From positions 7,607,001 through 7,671,000 of the forward strand of contig CANTUR010000239.1 of NCBI GenBank assembly GCA_947683625.1: 64,000 nucleotides of DNA. Reading direction: 5' to 3'. The stretch comes from Mallotus nudiflorus. Taxonomy: Eukaryota > Streptophyta > Magnoliopsida > Malpighiales > Euphorbiaceae. The translations under genes and the position numbers were made by a program. Positions 11,427-23,944 of this stretch are shown here, in pieces; the stretch's first letter is position 1, and every line of letters starts with the position of its first letter. A model generated the notes under the pieces. It saw nothing but the letters and a program-made list of their open reading frames with translations. It was not told the origin of the DNA and ran no database searches.

Positions 11427-13556
11427 TATAAACGGCGAGGTTTAGCGCGCGCCCAAGTTTTTAGCAACCATGACATTGTTTGAGCTCAAGGATCTAGAGA
11501 ACACACTAACCACTATCACAAAAATATAGTGTGGAGATGAGGAGTCACCACCTAGGGTAATAACTAGGACAAATCGAAAGGTGGTACTTGATTCTCTAAA
11601 AGAAAGCTAGCACCACAATTAAAAATCTTATTTCTAGGAATGGAATACTAATTTCTTTCAGTCTTATGTTCATTTAGATTATTTTATGAATTATTATTTT
11701 ATTCTTTAATTACATGCAATTTTATTTAAACCCTAATTAAATATCCATCTAACCCAAAAAGGCAACAGGTCATAAAATTACATGTAAAAATGCATACAAA
11801 AGGTAGTGTCCCTAAGTCTAAACTAGGTTAATTTTTTGCTAATTCTAATATTTTTATTTACAAGTGAAATGGACTAGAAAAAGACCTAAAATTTTAATTA
11901 ATTTTAGTAAACTTAAGTCTATTTATTTTAATTTAACTAAATGAATAGGCTTATTGTCTACAAATTTTAAAGAAGAAATTATATTATTAAGTGAGCTTAA
12001 GTCTAATTTAATTTTAACTCAAATAAAAATAGAGTCTAAGTCTATTTATTTTTAAAAAATAAAATTAATGGGCTAAGATAAATCTAAATTAACTTTAATT
12101 ATTGGAAATGGGCCTAAGGTCTAATTAATTTAAAAAATAAAATAAAATAAATTAGTGGGCTAAAGTTTAAGTTAATTTTATTAATTAAAAGTGGGCCTAA
12201 ATCTAATTTAACCTAAATGGGCCGAAATTAATTTTAAATCAATTAAAATGTAAAAATCATTTAAAAAGACTATTTATTAAATGGGTTAGAACCTAACGTG
12301 AGCTTGGGACCCAAAGAGAACAAAAACATGCAAACAAGCTTAAACAACAAATTAAAGCAAATAATGAATCAAAAACATACATTCAGTGATTTCTAACCTA
12401 ATTTTAATTGCATGCAAACTAAATTAATCTACACTCACCATTGATTTTAATTGATTTTTACCCAATTGAACCTAAATTACTAATCAATTGTAGTGCAGAG
12501 AATATAAAATTCTACTATACTATTAGGGCTATTACAAACTACTATACAAAAATTAAAATCACATTAATTACAACCCAAAATAAAAAGCAAATTAAAAGAA
12601 TGTAGAAATCATAAATTCTAAATCCTATGGGGGTTTTATAAATCTTAATCCATGGAATCCCATGGATTCTTCAATTTAGTCACTGTCAAAATCTCATTTC
12701 ACCAACCTCACCTCCAAAGCACCATAAATTATCAATCAAAACAAAAAAAAAAAATTAATTAGTAACTACTTAATCAAGAAATAAAATAAAAACCAAATAA
12801 AAAATAAAAGAAAGAAAAAGTAGAAGATGCTATACAAATATTGTTTGAATGCCCCTCAGATTGGGATTGTCACCGTTTTGAGATTGAGTCTATTGTTTTT
12901 TCTTAATCTTCTGGACTTTTAAAGCAAAGAAAATTATTTTAGCTAATTAGGGTTTTTTTTCTCTCTAATTTTTTTACAAACTTTGCCTTCTTTCTCTCTA
13001 GCTAGTTCCTTCTCTCTCATAAGCTAGCTCACTAGGGTTTTCATAGCCTCCCCTTTTGGCTTTTAAAGCCAGACCTATCAACCTCTAACCCTTGTGATCA
13101 CACAGGGAAGTTGGCTTTTTAATTTTTGAAATCAAGATTAAAAAATAAATTTAAAAAAAAATCAAAGACTTAGTACCTAGGGACACGTGGTGTCTTAGAC
13201 CAATGAAAAAAAAGACAAAATCAGCGTAAAAATCACTTTTTAGCGAAAATCAACATTCCATAATGCCAATTTTCATCTCGTAGTTCCTACTAGCATTACG
13301 TAATGCCTATTAACATTATGTGATGTTGGCCGACATTAAATGCTAGCTGACTAATTTTCATTTTTTAAAATTGAATTACAAAAAAGGTCATCAGAAGTTT
13401 CTAATTTTTGCAATCAAATCCCTAAAAAACCAATTTTGTAATTTAATCCTTTAAATCTTAAAACTTGACACCAGAGCTTAATTCACATTTAGATTTTCAT
13501 CATAAGGGCTTTTGTCGCACCTATGCACAATTGCATCCTAAAATTGGGTGCTTACA
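11427..13556 (-). mobile_element. Family N LTR (N2), minus strand, about 2.1 kb
   Basis: Read on the minus strand it starts TGTAAGCACCCAATTTTAGG (13556) and ends ...CCTCGCCGTTTATA (11427), followed by the PBS. It contains the U3 palindromic array (about 13240-13350, GCATTACGTAATGCC type), a possible TATA element GGCTTTAAAAGCC near 13060, and a variant PBS-like decamer at 11541-11550. With the leader and gag to its left it is the 5' LTR of N2. N2 has no 3' LTR. Confidence 0.85.
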
Positions 13557-14087
13557 CCCGAGTTATAACCCAAATAAGCATTGCAAATTCCACCAAAACC
13601 TCCAACACTCCATAGATAATTGTATCTACCTCAAACATGAAATCCAAAACCTTATAGACTCTGAAAAGATCACAGACCCTGAAATAATCCTTTCCCAAAC
13701 TACCAAAATGTACCACCCCCATCTACCATAATGATCAACTCAAGAGTTAATGAGGAAGAAGTGCTAATCTCCTTTAAGGACCTATACCGTAAAACCAATG
13801 AGAAATATCCTAATGCCCCTAAAGATGTGGAAAGAGAAGAAGACTTACTGCGTCAGCCTTCAAGCAAGTTCAACCATAAGGCATTTTACACTAAACCACT
13901 TTCTTTTGACATACCCTTCGAGTTGATTCTGCCTACAGGATGAGGCGATGAGTTTGATTATGAGAATCTACTAGATAAGAAAGAAAAATGCATAGTTGAG
14001 GTATAGAAAGATCAAGTCATGGAGACAGTTGGCGAGAAGATACAAAGATAGCCACTATTTCAGCCATTTGAAGGACAACCACCATGA
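13557..14087 (+). pseudogene. gag-like gene of family N (N3), C-terminal part
   Basis: The plus-strand sequence starts mid-gene at the N2 LTR junction. It encodes the variant zinc knuckle HCKFHQNLQHSIDNC (C-X2-H-X4-H-X4-C) followed by LKHEIQNLID. A second frame (13731-13943) encodes MINSRVNEEEVLISF and one copy of the C-terminal module FYTKPLSFDIPFELI. A stop in place of the expected Trp in the 'GWGDEF' stretch follows, and the gene ends near TGA 14085-14087. This is the only copy here with all four zinc ligands of the CHHC knuckle in one frame. Its 5' part is missing. Confidence 0.75.
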
Positions 14088-14284
14088 GACTCAACATCCT
14101 TATCATCTAAAATAGGAAATAAATTTTCTTATTGTCTTCTTTGAATAAAATTGTAGTTTCTCTAGAACTTGTTTTTTTTTAATGATCAATTATATAAATT
14201 TTGATTATGCTTACTTATGTACTATGCATCTCGGAGGTACTATGCATTATGATATTGATTGCATTTGCATGTTTAATGTAAACT

Positions 14285-14585
14285 TTTGATTCAATTAGAC
14301 TCATTTAGGATGGGAAAAAATGTAAATTCAAAGAACATTCATATATCATATTATGTAACTTTTAAAGATAGGAAATTTGAGGAAAAAAATAAAAAAAATG
14401 ATAAAAAAAAGAAGAACAAAAAAACCAAAGAGAGAGAAAAAGAAAAAAGAACAGTAAGGTAAAAATTAGAGAGAAGAAAATATTAGGACTGGCTGACAAT
14501 AGGAATTGTACCATGTGATGCAATGAATGTTCTCATTTTTGCCCTAAAGAATGAGTAAAATTGAATTTGAAATTTTTGTTCAAAT
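14285..14585 (+). repeat. Large imperfect inverted repeat after gag (N3)
   Basis: The ends, TTCAATTAGACTCATTTAGG and CCTAAAGAATGAGTAAAATT, are imperfect inverted repeats. Further paired segments lie inside (GAACATTCATATATCA with TGATGCAATGAATGTTC). A purine-rich, A-rich segment forms the loop. The same structure occurs at 29040-29310 (N5) and 40190-40475 (N6, minus), and in flipped orientation at 23600-23900 (N4). Confidence 0.65.
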
Positions 14586-16599
14586 ATTGCATATTCATCT
14601 TTATCATGCTATATAATTATCTGAATGGAAAGATAATACATAATGAAAGATAAAATCAGAGCTATGAGATCATTATTCTAGTTATGTTTTCTTTTTTATC
14701 ACCTTTTATGATTTTACTTATAAGTCTAGTGTCCCCTTGTACTTAGGGAATTTAGGTGGCTCAATAACTTGCGTTGCAACCTGTACCTTATAACTATCAT
14801 TAATCATTGCACTAGCAACAAGCCTCATGTTCAGCTCAAGAGTTCTTCGAAGAGTAAGTCCAGTTGATTTGATCAGCAAGAACTCGCTTATGTTAGTTCA
14901 CCCACTCCTTTGCATCTTCAATGCGTGAGATTGTAACTAATAGGGTTAGTAAGTTAAATGATCAACAACAGTAGTGAATGAACTGGGTTTCTTGCTCATA
15001 AAAAAAACTGCTAGAATAATGTGAATGAATCTATAATGAAACTGAGGGCAAAATGTAGCTCTAGGGGCAAATTGTAGAACAATAAGTCCGCATTTAAAGA
15101 GTGAAAATGGAACACGACAGTATAAGAGTTCTGGGGGGCATAAAGAAGTAAACCGTAAGCAATAACCAATAATTCATCAATACAACATCACCGACTCATT
15201 TGCTGGACAAACTGTATCAGAGGCTCTGACTTCAAAAGTACCAACAACGAGGCATTCAATGCTCAAACCTACAGGCTATTGATGAGTCCCCTCATTCTCA
15301 CACTCTAAGCTACGAACATAGCTCTGTTCCAAATGAAAGACCTATTAGGATCATACATGTCATGCATAACATGCATACACTTGCACACATTTATTGTGAA
15401 AATAATTTCTTTGAATAATAAAGTCCTTGAGCCCATACAAGATTGTACAAATACTCTGCTACTAACATCTAAAATTAGTATTGTAAAAGTGAAGAAAGGT
15501 AGTTAGGATGTTCACATCTGAAGGAAAAGGGTAACACTATCAAGGTGAACTTGATGCTCAATGGGACTTTAGACCTCAGGAGCCTAATAAATTATGGGCT
15601 CATCCAGTAAAAGAATATCACAGACAGTGATACTTGGAAAAGCAATATCCTAGTGACCTCAAGAGGCTGGATAGGATGATCAAGCTCCTCATATTCAACA
15701 TCCATCTCCATAGTCTCACCTGGAGCATCATATGGAATATCTCTCCACAATAGTTAGTCTAGTGTAAGGTATGAAATATGGTGATAAGAAGGTCCAACAT
15801 GTTAGCAATACATTTTTTAGCCCTATAAAAAGGGAAGAATGCACTTAAAAGTTAAAATGAATGCACTCTGAAAAATTATTTGATCAAGAAATAAGATCTC
15901 TAACTCTTGAACCTTTGTTGCAAGAGATATTAAGAAGAGGAATTAAGCCCTCTATCATAGCATCAATGGAATGACAGAAAGATAAATTCAGCCTAAAGCC
16001 ATAACTTCAATGGTAGAGTATTATGACCTTTGTGGTCAAAGACATCATCACCATAATCAAAAGGGAAGAATGCAAAAGAATAACATTACATTTTGACAAA
16101 ATTCATTCACTTGTAAATAAATCATACTAAATTATGGTATTTTATGTAAGAAAAACAAAAGAGAATAAATAAGGGGAAAGGAACTGATACGTCAATAAGA
16201 ATAGGCTAGATAGTAAATGCCAAACACTCATCAAGATAAAAAGGGAAGTAACAAAACTCTCTTTCCTTAAATTCTATAATAAAGTACCATCTCAATCATA
16301 AAATTCACAAATTAAAAGTAAATTTATCCACTTCATAAAATCATATGTGAAAAGCCTATTTCATGACCTTTGATCATAATTGCTCTTTTTTATTAGCCTT
16401 ATGGAATTTAGATGATTAGTTAGCAGCTTTATGTTGAGATTTTATAAACTCTTATCAATCTAATGTTTGCATTGCACCCAAACAAAGGGAAGAAAATGCA
16501 AAGATAAAATCTATGGACCTGCAGTATAAATTGCTTAAATTTTAGAGTATCTTTTTAGTCTTTTGAATAATAAATGTGCATACAATCTATTCTAATGCT

Positions 16600-16930
16600 C
16601 AGAAATAAGTATGAGTACAAAATCCCTTGACGGTATCCATGCTGAGTAATATGAGAAATGTGGGGGAATACTAAGAGAAGAATCAAAATAAAAGCAAACA
16701 TAATTTAATCTAATGCTCCAAAATAAGTAAGCATATCAACGTGAACCTCTGACGGTATCCATGCTGAGTAATACAAAAAAGGCAGGGGAATACTAAAAGA
16801 AGACCTATGTCCAAACCCGCTCTATTTACTTGAATGCTCTATAAGAGTATGAGTATCTAAAGGACCTTTCGAACATTATCCATACTGAGTAATATGAGAA
16901 AGGCAGGGGAATACTTAGATAAGGAAGGAA
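16600..16930 (+). repeat. Three imperfect 121-bp direct repeats (N3)
   Basis: The block GACGGTATCCATGCTGAGTAA followed by a purine-rich GAGAAAGGCAGGGGAATAC recurs at 16629, 16751 and, diverged, 16871. The same three-copy set is present inverted in N6 (36500-36760), so it belongs to the ancestral element. Confidence 0.7.
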
Positions 16931-17444
16931 AGCATAAAAATAACTTAAAGATTGTTTTGATACTCAAAATTTGATCTTTTTATGCTCAATTTTCATAAGT
17001 TTTGTTTAGCAAATTCTCTTTAAAATTAGGTGTGAAAGTAAGCTCTTCACTTGGTAAAAGATATGCTCTCAACATAGGATGGTTAATTATGCTTCTAACC
17101 TATGTAAATGGCAAATAAATGATAGTCATGAAAAAAAATATTGAGATTCTTTGAGTGCACGCTATCTCATGAAAAAGTGATGAATTTTGTCATAAATTTT
17201 TAACATTATAGTGTACTTTTGTACATTCATCATGATTGAAACTAACTTCAACAAGTCTGTAGGAATTTCAATTCCATAAGGAAGTGCATCCAACTTGCAG
17301 AGTTAATTAACACAACAAAATTGAAATTAGTTAGCAGAAACTAATCAGTCAACACAGAAAAATTCAAAGTCAGTCCGTAAAAATGCTAATCAGTCAGCAC
17401 AAAGAATTCAAAGCATTCGACTCAAACAACTACAAATAAAAATC

Positions 17445-18285
17445 GTGAGCAATTATGGATTGCAACATCAAAGGTAAACAACGAAAGGGTTGCAATTAAT
17501 TAAAATTAATGAGCAGTTATAGACTGTAGCATTATCAAAGGCGAGCAATGAAAGGATTGCATTCAATTTATGAGCAGTTATGGATTGCAGCATCAAATAT
17601 GAGTAATGTAAGGGTAGCAATTAATCACGAGCAATTATGGATTATAGTATCATCAGCAAGTAATGGAAGGGTTGTAGCAAATCGCGAGCAGTTATGGACT
17701 GTAGCACCAAAGGTGAGCAATGGAATAGTTATAGCTAATCGCAATCAATTATGGACTGTAGCATCATCGACAAGCAATGAAAGGGTTGCATCTAATCACG
17801 AGCAGTTATGGATTGCAGCATCATCAGTGAGCAATGAAAAGGTTGTAGCTAAATGCGAGTAGTTATGGATTGTAGCATCATCAGTGAGCAACAAAAGGGC
17901 TACAACAAATCAGTAAGTAATTATGGATTACAGCATTATCAGTGAGCAACGAAAGGGTTACAACTAATCAGCAAGCAATTATAGATTGCAGCACCATTAG
18001 TGAGCAATGAAACGGTTGTAGCTAATCACAAGAAATTATGGATTGTAGCATCAATCAGTGAGCAATGAAAGGGTTGCAGCTAATCGCGAGCAACTATAGA
18101 TTGCAGCATCATTAGTGAGCAATGAAAGGGTTGCAGCTAATCGCGAGCAACTATGGATTGCAGCATCATCAGTGAGCAATAAAAGGGTTGCAGCTAATCG
18201 CGAGCAACTATGGATTGCAGCATCATCAGTGAGCAATGAAAAGGTTGTAGCTAATCGCAAGCAATTATGGATTGTAGCATAATCA
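17445..18285 (+). repeat. 57-bp tandem repeat array (N3)
   Basis: About fifteen copies of a 57-bp unit containing GCAACTATGGATTGC and GCAATGAAAGGGTTGC, both with GCAA/TTGC arms. The unit length is a multiple of three, so long repetitive open frames arise on both strands (17548-17862 plus, 18051-18326 minus). These have no independent protein evidence and are treated as artefacts. The array sits between the internal region and the polypurine tract. Confidence 0.85.
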
Positions 18286-18480
18286 CTAAATTTCCTAAAG
18301 GGAATATAGTGCAGTTCACTAGACACTACATAGTAGTTATGGTATTATTACTAGACGTTCCATAGGAGCTATATCATGTTAATCATAAAATGCTAAATGT
18401 CCCACATGGAATATAGCGAAACTCATTTGCATATATCTTACTAGATGTTCTATAGGAAATATAGTAAAGCATGCTAAACA
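18286..18480 (+). repeat. Short repeats of the 'CTAGACGTTCCATAGG' type (N3)
   Basis: Three to four degenerate units with TTCC..GGAA pairing inside outer arms (CACTA/TAGTG type). They are the same repeat family as the array at 30150-30540 in N5, showing that both repeat types can coexist in one element. Confidence 0.6.
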
Positions 18481-18628
18481 TAGCATCTTGCTTAAAAATT
18501 ACACAACAATTTAAACATCAATCCATCAATTGGGATACAATACGTATTGTAATTCTTTCCTTCAAAATTATGTGCTTCTATTACTTTGCCATAATTTGTC
18601 AAGCAAATAGCGACAAAGGGGCGGCAAC
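18481..18628 (+). promoter_or_regulatory. Pre-PPT segment and polypurine tract of N3
   Basis: A conserved segment containing ttgccataatttgtcaagc precedes the purine tract GACAAAGGGGCGGCAAC, which ends at 18628 directly before the LTR start. The open frame at 18471-18695 crosses this boundary and is not a gene. Confidence 0.75.
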
Positions 18629-18809
18629 TGTAAGCACCCAATTTCAGGATGCATTTGTGCATGAATGCCACGAAGCCTCTATGATGAAAATTTAGTCGAA
18701 AATTGACCTCTAGTGTTAAGTTTCACGATTTCAAGGACGAAATTGCAACATTTTTTTATATTTAATTGCAAAAATTGAAATTTGCAGGGGTATATTGAAA
18801 AATATGAAT

Positions 18810-18955
18810 AATGTCGATCGACATTATACAATGTTGATCGGCACTACACAATGCTGATCAGCACTACGTAATGCCGATCAACACTATGTAATGTCGATCG
18901 ACACTATGTAATGCCAATCGGAATTACATAATGCCGGTCAACATTCTGCAATGCT
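18810..18955 (+). repeat. U3 palindromic array of the N3/N4 LTR
   Basis: Seven units of about 20 bp, for example ATGCCGATCGGCA, ATGTCGATCGACA and ATGCTGATCAGCA joined by CTAC.TA or CTATGTA. Several are perfect palindromes around GATC, and pairs of substitutions keep the symmetry. The array lies about 180-330 bp into the LTR and 250-400 bp upstream of the TATA box. Confidence 0.8.
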
Positions 18956-19209
18956 TAGGCACTAAAATTTCATAAAATAATTTTATTTTATTGATTTTTT
19001 AATTATGATTAGTCCAAATTTAATTTATTTTAATAAATTAATTAATTTTGGTATTTATCTGTCCAATACATGTCTCTTACACGTATAACTTTTTGAAATT
19101 AAAATTCTTTTCCTATTTGTTTTTTAGAGAGGGAGGATCAGAGCTGCCTCTCCTATGATCATGTCACTCTTGTGATCACAGAAGTGGTTAGCTAGGGTTA
19201 AGAATGAGA

Positions 19210-19217
19210 TATAAAAA
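19210..19217 (+). promoter_or_regulatory. TATA box of the N3/N4 LTR
   Basis: TATAAAAA about 580 bp into the LTR, after the palindromic array. This is a plausible U3 promoter of the element. Confidence 0.5.
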
Positions 19218-20821
19218 GAAAAGGATTGGTAGAAAAGAAAAAAAAAAGGGAAGGAGAGAGGACTGCATAAAGAGAAAAAAAATGAGAAAAACTCTAATCT
19301 CTACTAAATAAAAAAGTTAATTGAAAAAACATAGAGAAAAAAACCTTTCAAAAAAATAAGTTTTTTTCAAAGTTCAGAAATTAAGAAAACACAGGGTCGA
19401 TTTTCTCCAAATGTTGAAATTCCATTCTAAGAGGCATTCAAATAGTATCTTTATAGCATCACTCTTCTACTCCTTTCTTCTTTATTAATTCTTTCTTTTA
19501 TATTATTTTTTATTTTATTATTTTTATGTTTTTTATTTAATTTTTGTTATTTTGTTTTCTTTATTCATTAATTCTAATCTTATTTTCTTTTGTTGATTAT
19601 TTATGTTTCATGTTTCTAGTGATGAATACATGATTGAACCAAGGAAACTCATGGAGAATCTATGAATGAAAGCCAAAAGTCAAAGATCCCGATTTAATTT
19701 TTATCTTGCTCTATTTAGTTTATCTTTTTTTTTAGGTTTTAAATTTGTTTAATTTATTTTCTCAAAGGTTGCGATTTAAATTTTATTTTCTTTATTATTT
19801 TTTGTAGATCTTGTAATGACCCCAATAGTGGGAATAATGAAAAGCCTAACTTTCTCTTGTTCTTAAAAAATTAATTAGTAAATTAGATTCAATTTGGTAA
19901 ACCCTAATTAAAATCAACGAAGACATTAATTAATTTAGATTGCATGTTAATTAAAATTAGGAGTTTTTAGAATTGCAAGTTTGATATTTTTTTTATTCGA
20001 TTGTTTTGGGTTGATTTATAGATTTTTGTGTGTTTTAGGCTCCAAGCCAATATTTAGGCTCTAACCCATTTAATAAATAGACTTTTAATTAGATTTTTAG
20101 GTTTAATCAATTTTAAAATCAATTTAGGCCAATTTAGGTTAATTTAGACATAGGCCCACTTAATTTAATTAAATTTAGACTTAGCCCATTTAATTTAAGC
20201 TTTTTCCATAATTTATAGATTTGATATCACTTTAGAATTAAAAATGTAGATTTAGACCCATTAATTTAAATACTTCATAAGTTGTAAATTTAGGCCTATT
20301 TTTAGAATTAAAATAAATAGACTTAGGTTCACTTAATTAAAATTAAATAAGAATTAGTTTCATTAGTTTTTAGGCTCACTTATAAATTAAAACATGTAGA
20401 TTTAGCTCATTTCATTAAAATCAATGTAGATTAGACTAACTTAGGGATTTCAACGAATGCGTTGTTTACATGTATTTTTATGATTAGTTTTCCTGGAGTT
20501 AATTATTTTAAATAAGGATTTTATATGAAATTGCATGTAAATAGAGGATAATATAGTAATTTATAAAGTAATTCTAAATGAACACAAGACTAAAAGAAGT
20601 TAGTATTCCGTATCTAGAATCTCTTAGTTATGGTGCTAGCTTTCTTTTAGAGAATCGAGTACCACCATTTTTATTTGTCCCAGTTATTACCATAGGTGGT
20701 GACTCATCATCTCCATGCCATGTTTTTATGAAAATGGTTAGTGTATTCTCTAGAGCCCTGAGCTGAAACAATGTCTCAGTTGCTAAAATCTTGGGTGTGC
20801 GCAAAACCCTACCATTTACAA

Positions 20822-20839
20822 TGGCAACTCCACTAGGGA
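20822..20839 (+). promoter_or_regulatory. Primer-binding site of N4
   Basis: TGGCAACTCCACTAGGGA, two mismatches from TGGCGACTCCACTGGGGA, one base after the LTR end. Confidence 0.75.
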
Positions 20840-21724
20840 TAAGAGATATTGATTCTACTTGCGTTCTTTAGAATTATTTTATTAATTATTATTTTATTCT
20901 TACATTCATTCTACATGTCCCTATTAACCGATGGCGTTGGTTTATGATTCCATGATTCCACAGCTTCATGGGATTGTAAATTGGCTAACCATCACTCTTA
21001 GCCTTAACTCAATTTAAGAGAGATTACCGAGCTCATCTGACCTAAAGGGGGTAGTCCTCTCTCAAGTTTGCAAAGGATGTCGGGCCCCTCTAACCTTAGC
21101 CTATAACTCAAAGTTTAAAGGAGGGCATCTTGCTAAGGGAACCTTAACCTTTTTACCAGACTCAGCATGTAGTGGCTTAGTAACTTCCCTTAGGATTACC
21201 TAAATTGCTTGTGAATGTTGCCATGAGGTATTTCTATCTATAAAGGCCCAAGCCCATACTTTTAAAGTCCATTTGGGCTAATCTTTTATACCTAGAAATA
21301 TTGTTTCCATGCTTTGCTACTTTGAGAGATTTGGCATGCACGTCGATTCTTGATATCCCCTATTAATATTAAGGCCAAGACTAAAATCCTAAGAAAAGAG
21401 ACTAACCACTAAATACGTATATGGGAGGAATAAGATCGAAAGGATGCATGTACACTTAACTTATTACTTGATTTGACTTGCTACTTATTGCATAGCACGT
21501 GCATCATGCATACATGCTTTTCATGCATCATACTAACACTTTCTTTTATAGCCATCATAGATTCATTCAGGTCTTCCTGTGTTTGGAAATGAAGTAGTGT
21601 CATATTAGTGAGAACTGATTTGAGTCCTAAAGCCATAACAAAAGTGATCCTTCCTAAACTGGAGAAGAGTCCTATTAATTTTCTTTACTTGGAAGCTGAA
21701 CCAACTCCAACTGAGCATATAGAA
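20840..21724 (+). other. 5' leader of N4
   Basis: Non-coding leader homologous to those of N2, N5 and N6. It includes the GATATCCCCTATTAATATTA block near 21351 and the ATGCAT-rich palindrome cluster at about 21490-21535. No gene is seen. Confidence 0.65.
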
Positions 21725-23414
21725 ATGGAATAACAACATGGAGGGAACTAGACCTTAGAAGACATCAATGGAGCTTTAATGGATGACATGAGGGCTATGA
21801 TACAAGATGAAATGAGACAAGCTTTATTTTGATTGATACAACCTGCTGCTGCTATCATACCACCACCTATAATTGATGAACCACCTATTGTTGTAACTAT
21901 CCCACTCACTACAGATGCTCCACCTGCTACCAATAATGATGAGGGGAAACCTATTGTTAGAAACCTGTGAAGCTTTAGGATGTTGAGAACTACATTATAG
22001 AAAAGGCAAAGAGAGAATCACTTGAATTGGTACAAGTCCATGAGTCCAAGTAGATGTGAGCATTGACCTAGAAAATATCCAAGATAGAAGAGCTTATTAG
22101 AGGATAAGGCATGGGATATTCATTTGTCTTTAATGATATGTTGCTAATAGAGGGTAATAAGCTACCTAAGAAGTTCAAAATGCCTTAGCTACAGAAGTTT
22201 GATGGAACTGGAGATCTTAGGATTCATCTCAGTCAGTACACAATAACTATAAACACTACTAAAGCCCCATTAGCAGTGATCACTAGGGTATTTATATTGT
22301 CTTTTGAGGGAATGGATGTAAACTGGTATCATGGTTAGAAAATTCTGTTAGGGTTGACTGGAAAGAACTATGTACTGCTTTTTTGAAATAATATGATTAT
22401 AACACTAGGCTTGAAGGGTGCATCAGAGATTTAGAATTGACTAAGTAGAAGCCTAATAAATCATTTTCAGATTTTTTGACTAGGTTCATGAATAAGGCAG
22501 GATTAATGATGAACAAGCTGGCTGAAAAGGATCAGGTTAGGATGATAGTCCAAAATGTGTCACCCAATCTGGTTTAGAGGTTATAGATGATGAACCCTAA
22601 GATGTTTTTAGACCTTTATGATGATGGGTTGCAAGCTTAGGAGATTAAAAGTGAGAAGAAGAAGATTGCTAGAAGCAACAGAGCAAGAAATTACCCAACT
22701 AGAGGCATACAGTAAGGAAGCACTAGTTGAATTGTGAAAGTGCATATAGTTCAATAATCAAGGAGATTCTCCAATTTTAACCAACCTTTGTCAAAAGTCC
22801 TAGAGTGTCTAATGCAAAAAGGCTTACTACAACCTTTACCTAATCCAAACCCATCAAACCTAAACACCCTAAGCTATAACCCAAATAAGCATTGCAAATT
22901 CCACCAAAACCTCCAACACTCCATAGATAACTATATCCACCTCAAACATGAAATCCAAAACCTTATAGACTTCAGAAAGATCATAAACCCTAAAAACCCA
23001 AGCACCATAAATAATCCTTTCCCAAACTACCAAAATGTACCACCCCCAACTACCATGATGATCAACTCAAGAGTTAATAAGGAAGAAGTACTAAGCTCCT
23101 TTGAGGACTTACACCTTAAAACTAATGAGAAATCTCCTAACACCCCTAAAGATGTGAAAAGAGCAGAAGACTTACTGGGTCAACCTTTAGGCAAGTTTGA
23201 CTATAAGGTGTTTTACACTAAACCACCTTCTTTTGACATACCCTTCAAGTCGATTATCCCTATAGGATGGGGTGATCAGTTTGATGATAAGAAGCTGCTA
23301 GACAAGAAAGAAAAATGCATAGTTGAGGTATAGAAAGATGAAGTCATGGAGACCGTTGACGAGAAGAAACAAAGATAGCCATTATTTCAGCCATTTGAAG
23401 GACAACCACTATGA
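21725..23414 (+). pseudogene. gag-like gene of family N (N4), most of the length present
   Basis: Pieces in several frames give a Tat-type Gag. The N-terminal segment reads WTLED, DDMRAMIQDEMRQALF, then the proline-rich linker. Next is KFKMPQLQKFDGTGDLRIHL (about 22165-22225), the conserved start of the capsid-like core, then NWYHG and VDWKELCTAF, KSFSDFLTRFMNKAGLM, KDQVRMIVQNVSPNLV and LDLYDDGLQ. The open C-terminal frame is 22788-23333, with the knuckle CKFHQNLQHSIDNY (last Cys changed to Tyr), MINSRVNKEEVLSSFEDL and one C-terminal module FYTKPPSFDIPFKSIIPIG. It ends at TGA 23412-23414. Stops and shifts throughout show it is dead. No protease or RT follows. Confidence 0.8.
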
Positions 23415-23944
23415 GACTCAGCATCCCTATCATCTATAATAGGAAATAAATTTTCTTATTATCTTCTTTGAAAAAAATTTTAGTTTCTCTAAAACTTGTT
23501 TTGGTTTAGTGATCAATGATATGAATTCTGATCATGCGTACTTATGTACTATGCATCTTGATGGTATTGTGCATTATGATATTAATTGCACCTACATGTT
23601 TGATGCAAAAATTTCAAATTCAATTTTACTCATTCATTAGGGAAAAAATGAGAACATTCATTACATCACATGGTACAACTCTTGTTGTCAGCCAGTCCTA
23701 AAATTTTCTTCTCTCTAAGTTTTACCTTACTGTTCTTTTTTCTTTTTCTCTCTCTTTATTTTTTTGCTTCTTCTTTTTTTATCATTCTTTTTATTTTTTT
23801 CTCCAAATTTCCTATCTTCAGAAGTTACATCATGTGATGTATGAATATTCTTTGAATTTGCATTTGTGCCTATGATAAATGAGTCTAATTGAATCGCGAA
23901 CCACAAGTAACTCTCTTAAACACAAGGCAAAATTTATAAACCAT
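23415..23944 (+). other. Short post-gag remnant of N4 with a flipped hairpin segment
   Basis: After gag the sequence follows N3 to about 23600. From there to about 23895 it matches the reverse complement of the 14285-14585 hairpin. It then breaks into about 50 bp of unassigned sequence before joining the interior of an LTR. The rest of the internal region, the repeat array and the polypurine tract are deleted. Confidence 0.65.

Larger units (their letters stand above)
14088..17444 (+). other. Non-coding internal region of N3 downstream of gag
   Basis: About 3.4 kb without a conserved reading frame, where an autonomous Ty3/gypsy element would carry pol. The same sequence, inverted, is present in N6 (36478-40680). 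N5 has a shortened version that lacks roughly the part equivalent to 15000-17200. No RT, RNase H, integrase or protease motif is visible on either strand. It includes a large imperfect hairpin (14285-14585) and three copies of a 121-bp repeat (16600-16930). Confidence 0.65.
18629..20820 (+). mobile_element. Family N LTR (N3/N4), 2192 bp, uninterrupted
   Basis: It starts TGTAAGCACCCAATTTCAGG after a polypurine tract and ends CCCTACCATTTACA before a PBS. It therefore serves as the 3' LTR of the element on its left and the 5' LTR of the element on its right. It is the best reference copy of the family: palindromic array at about 18810-18955, TATAAAAA at 19210-19217, pyrimidine-rich tract at about 19465-19600, and a diverged PBS-like decamer near 20695. 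The open frame at 20578-20766 is within U5 and is not a gene. Confidence 0.85.

Noticed and set aside
14088..17444. Possible decayed pol in the family N internal region
   Set aside because: No RT, RNase H, integrase or protease motif could be read in any frame of N3 or of the collinear N6 region, while the same motifs are easily read in family T of similar decay.
17548..18326. Open frames encoding 19-residue repeats (EQLWIAASSVSNERV on plus; AAIHSCSRLAATL on minus)
   Set aside because: Both strands are open over the same 57-bp tandem repeat because the period is a multiple of three; there is no independent start, domain or conservation in other copies.
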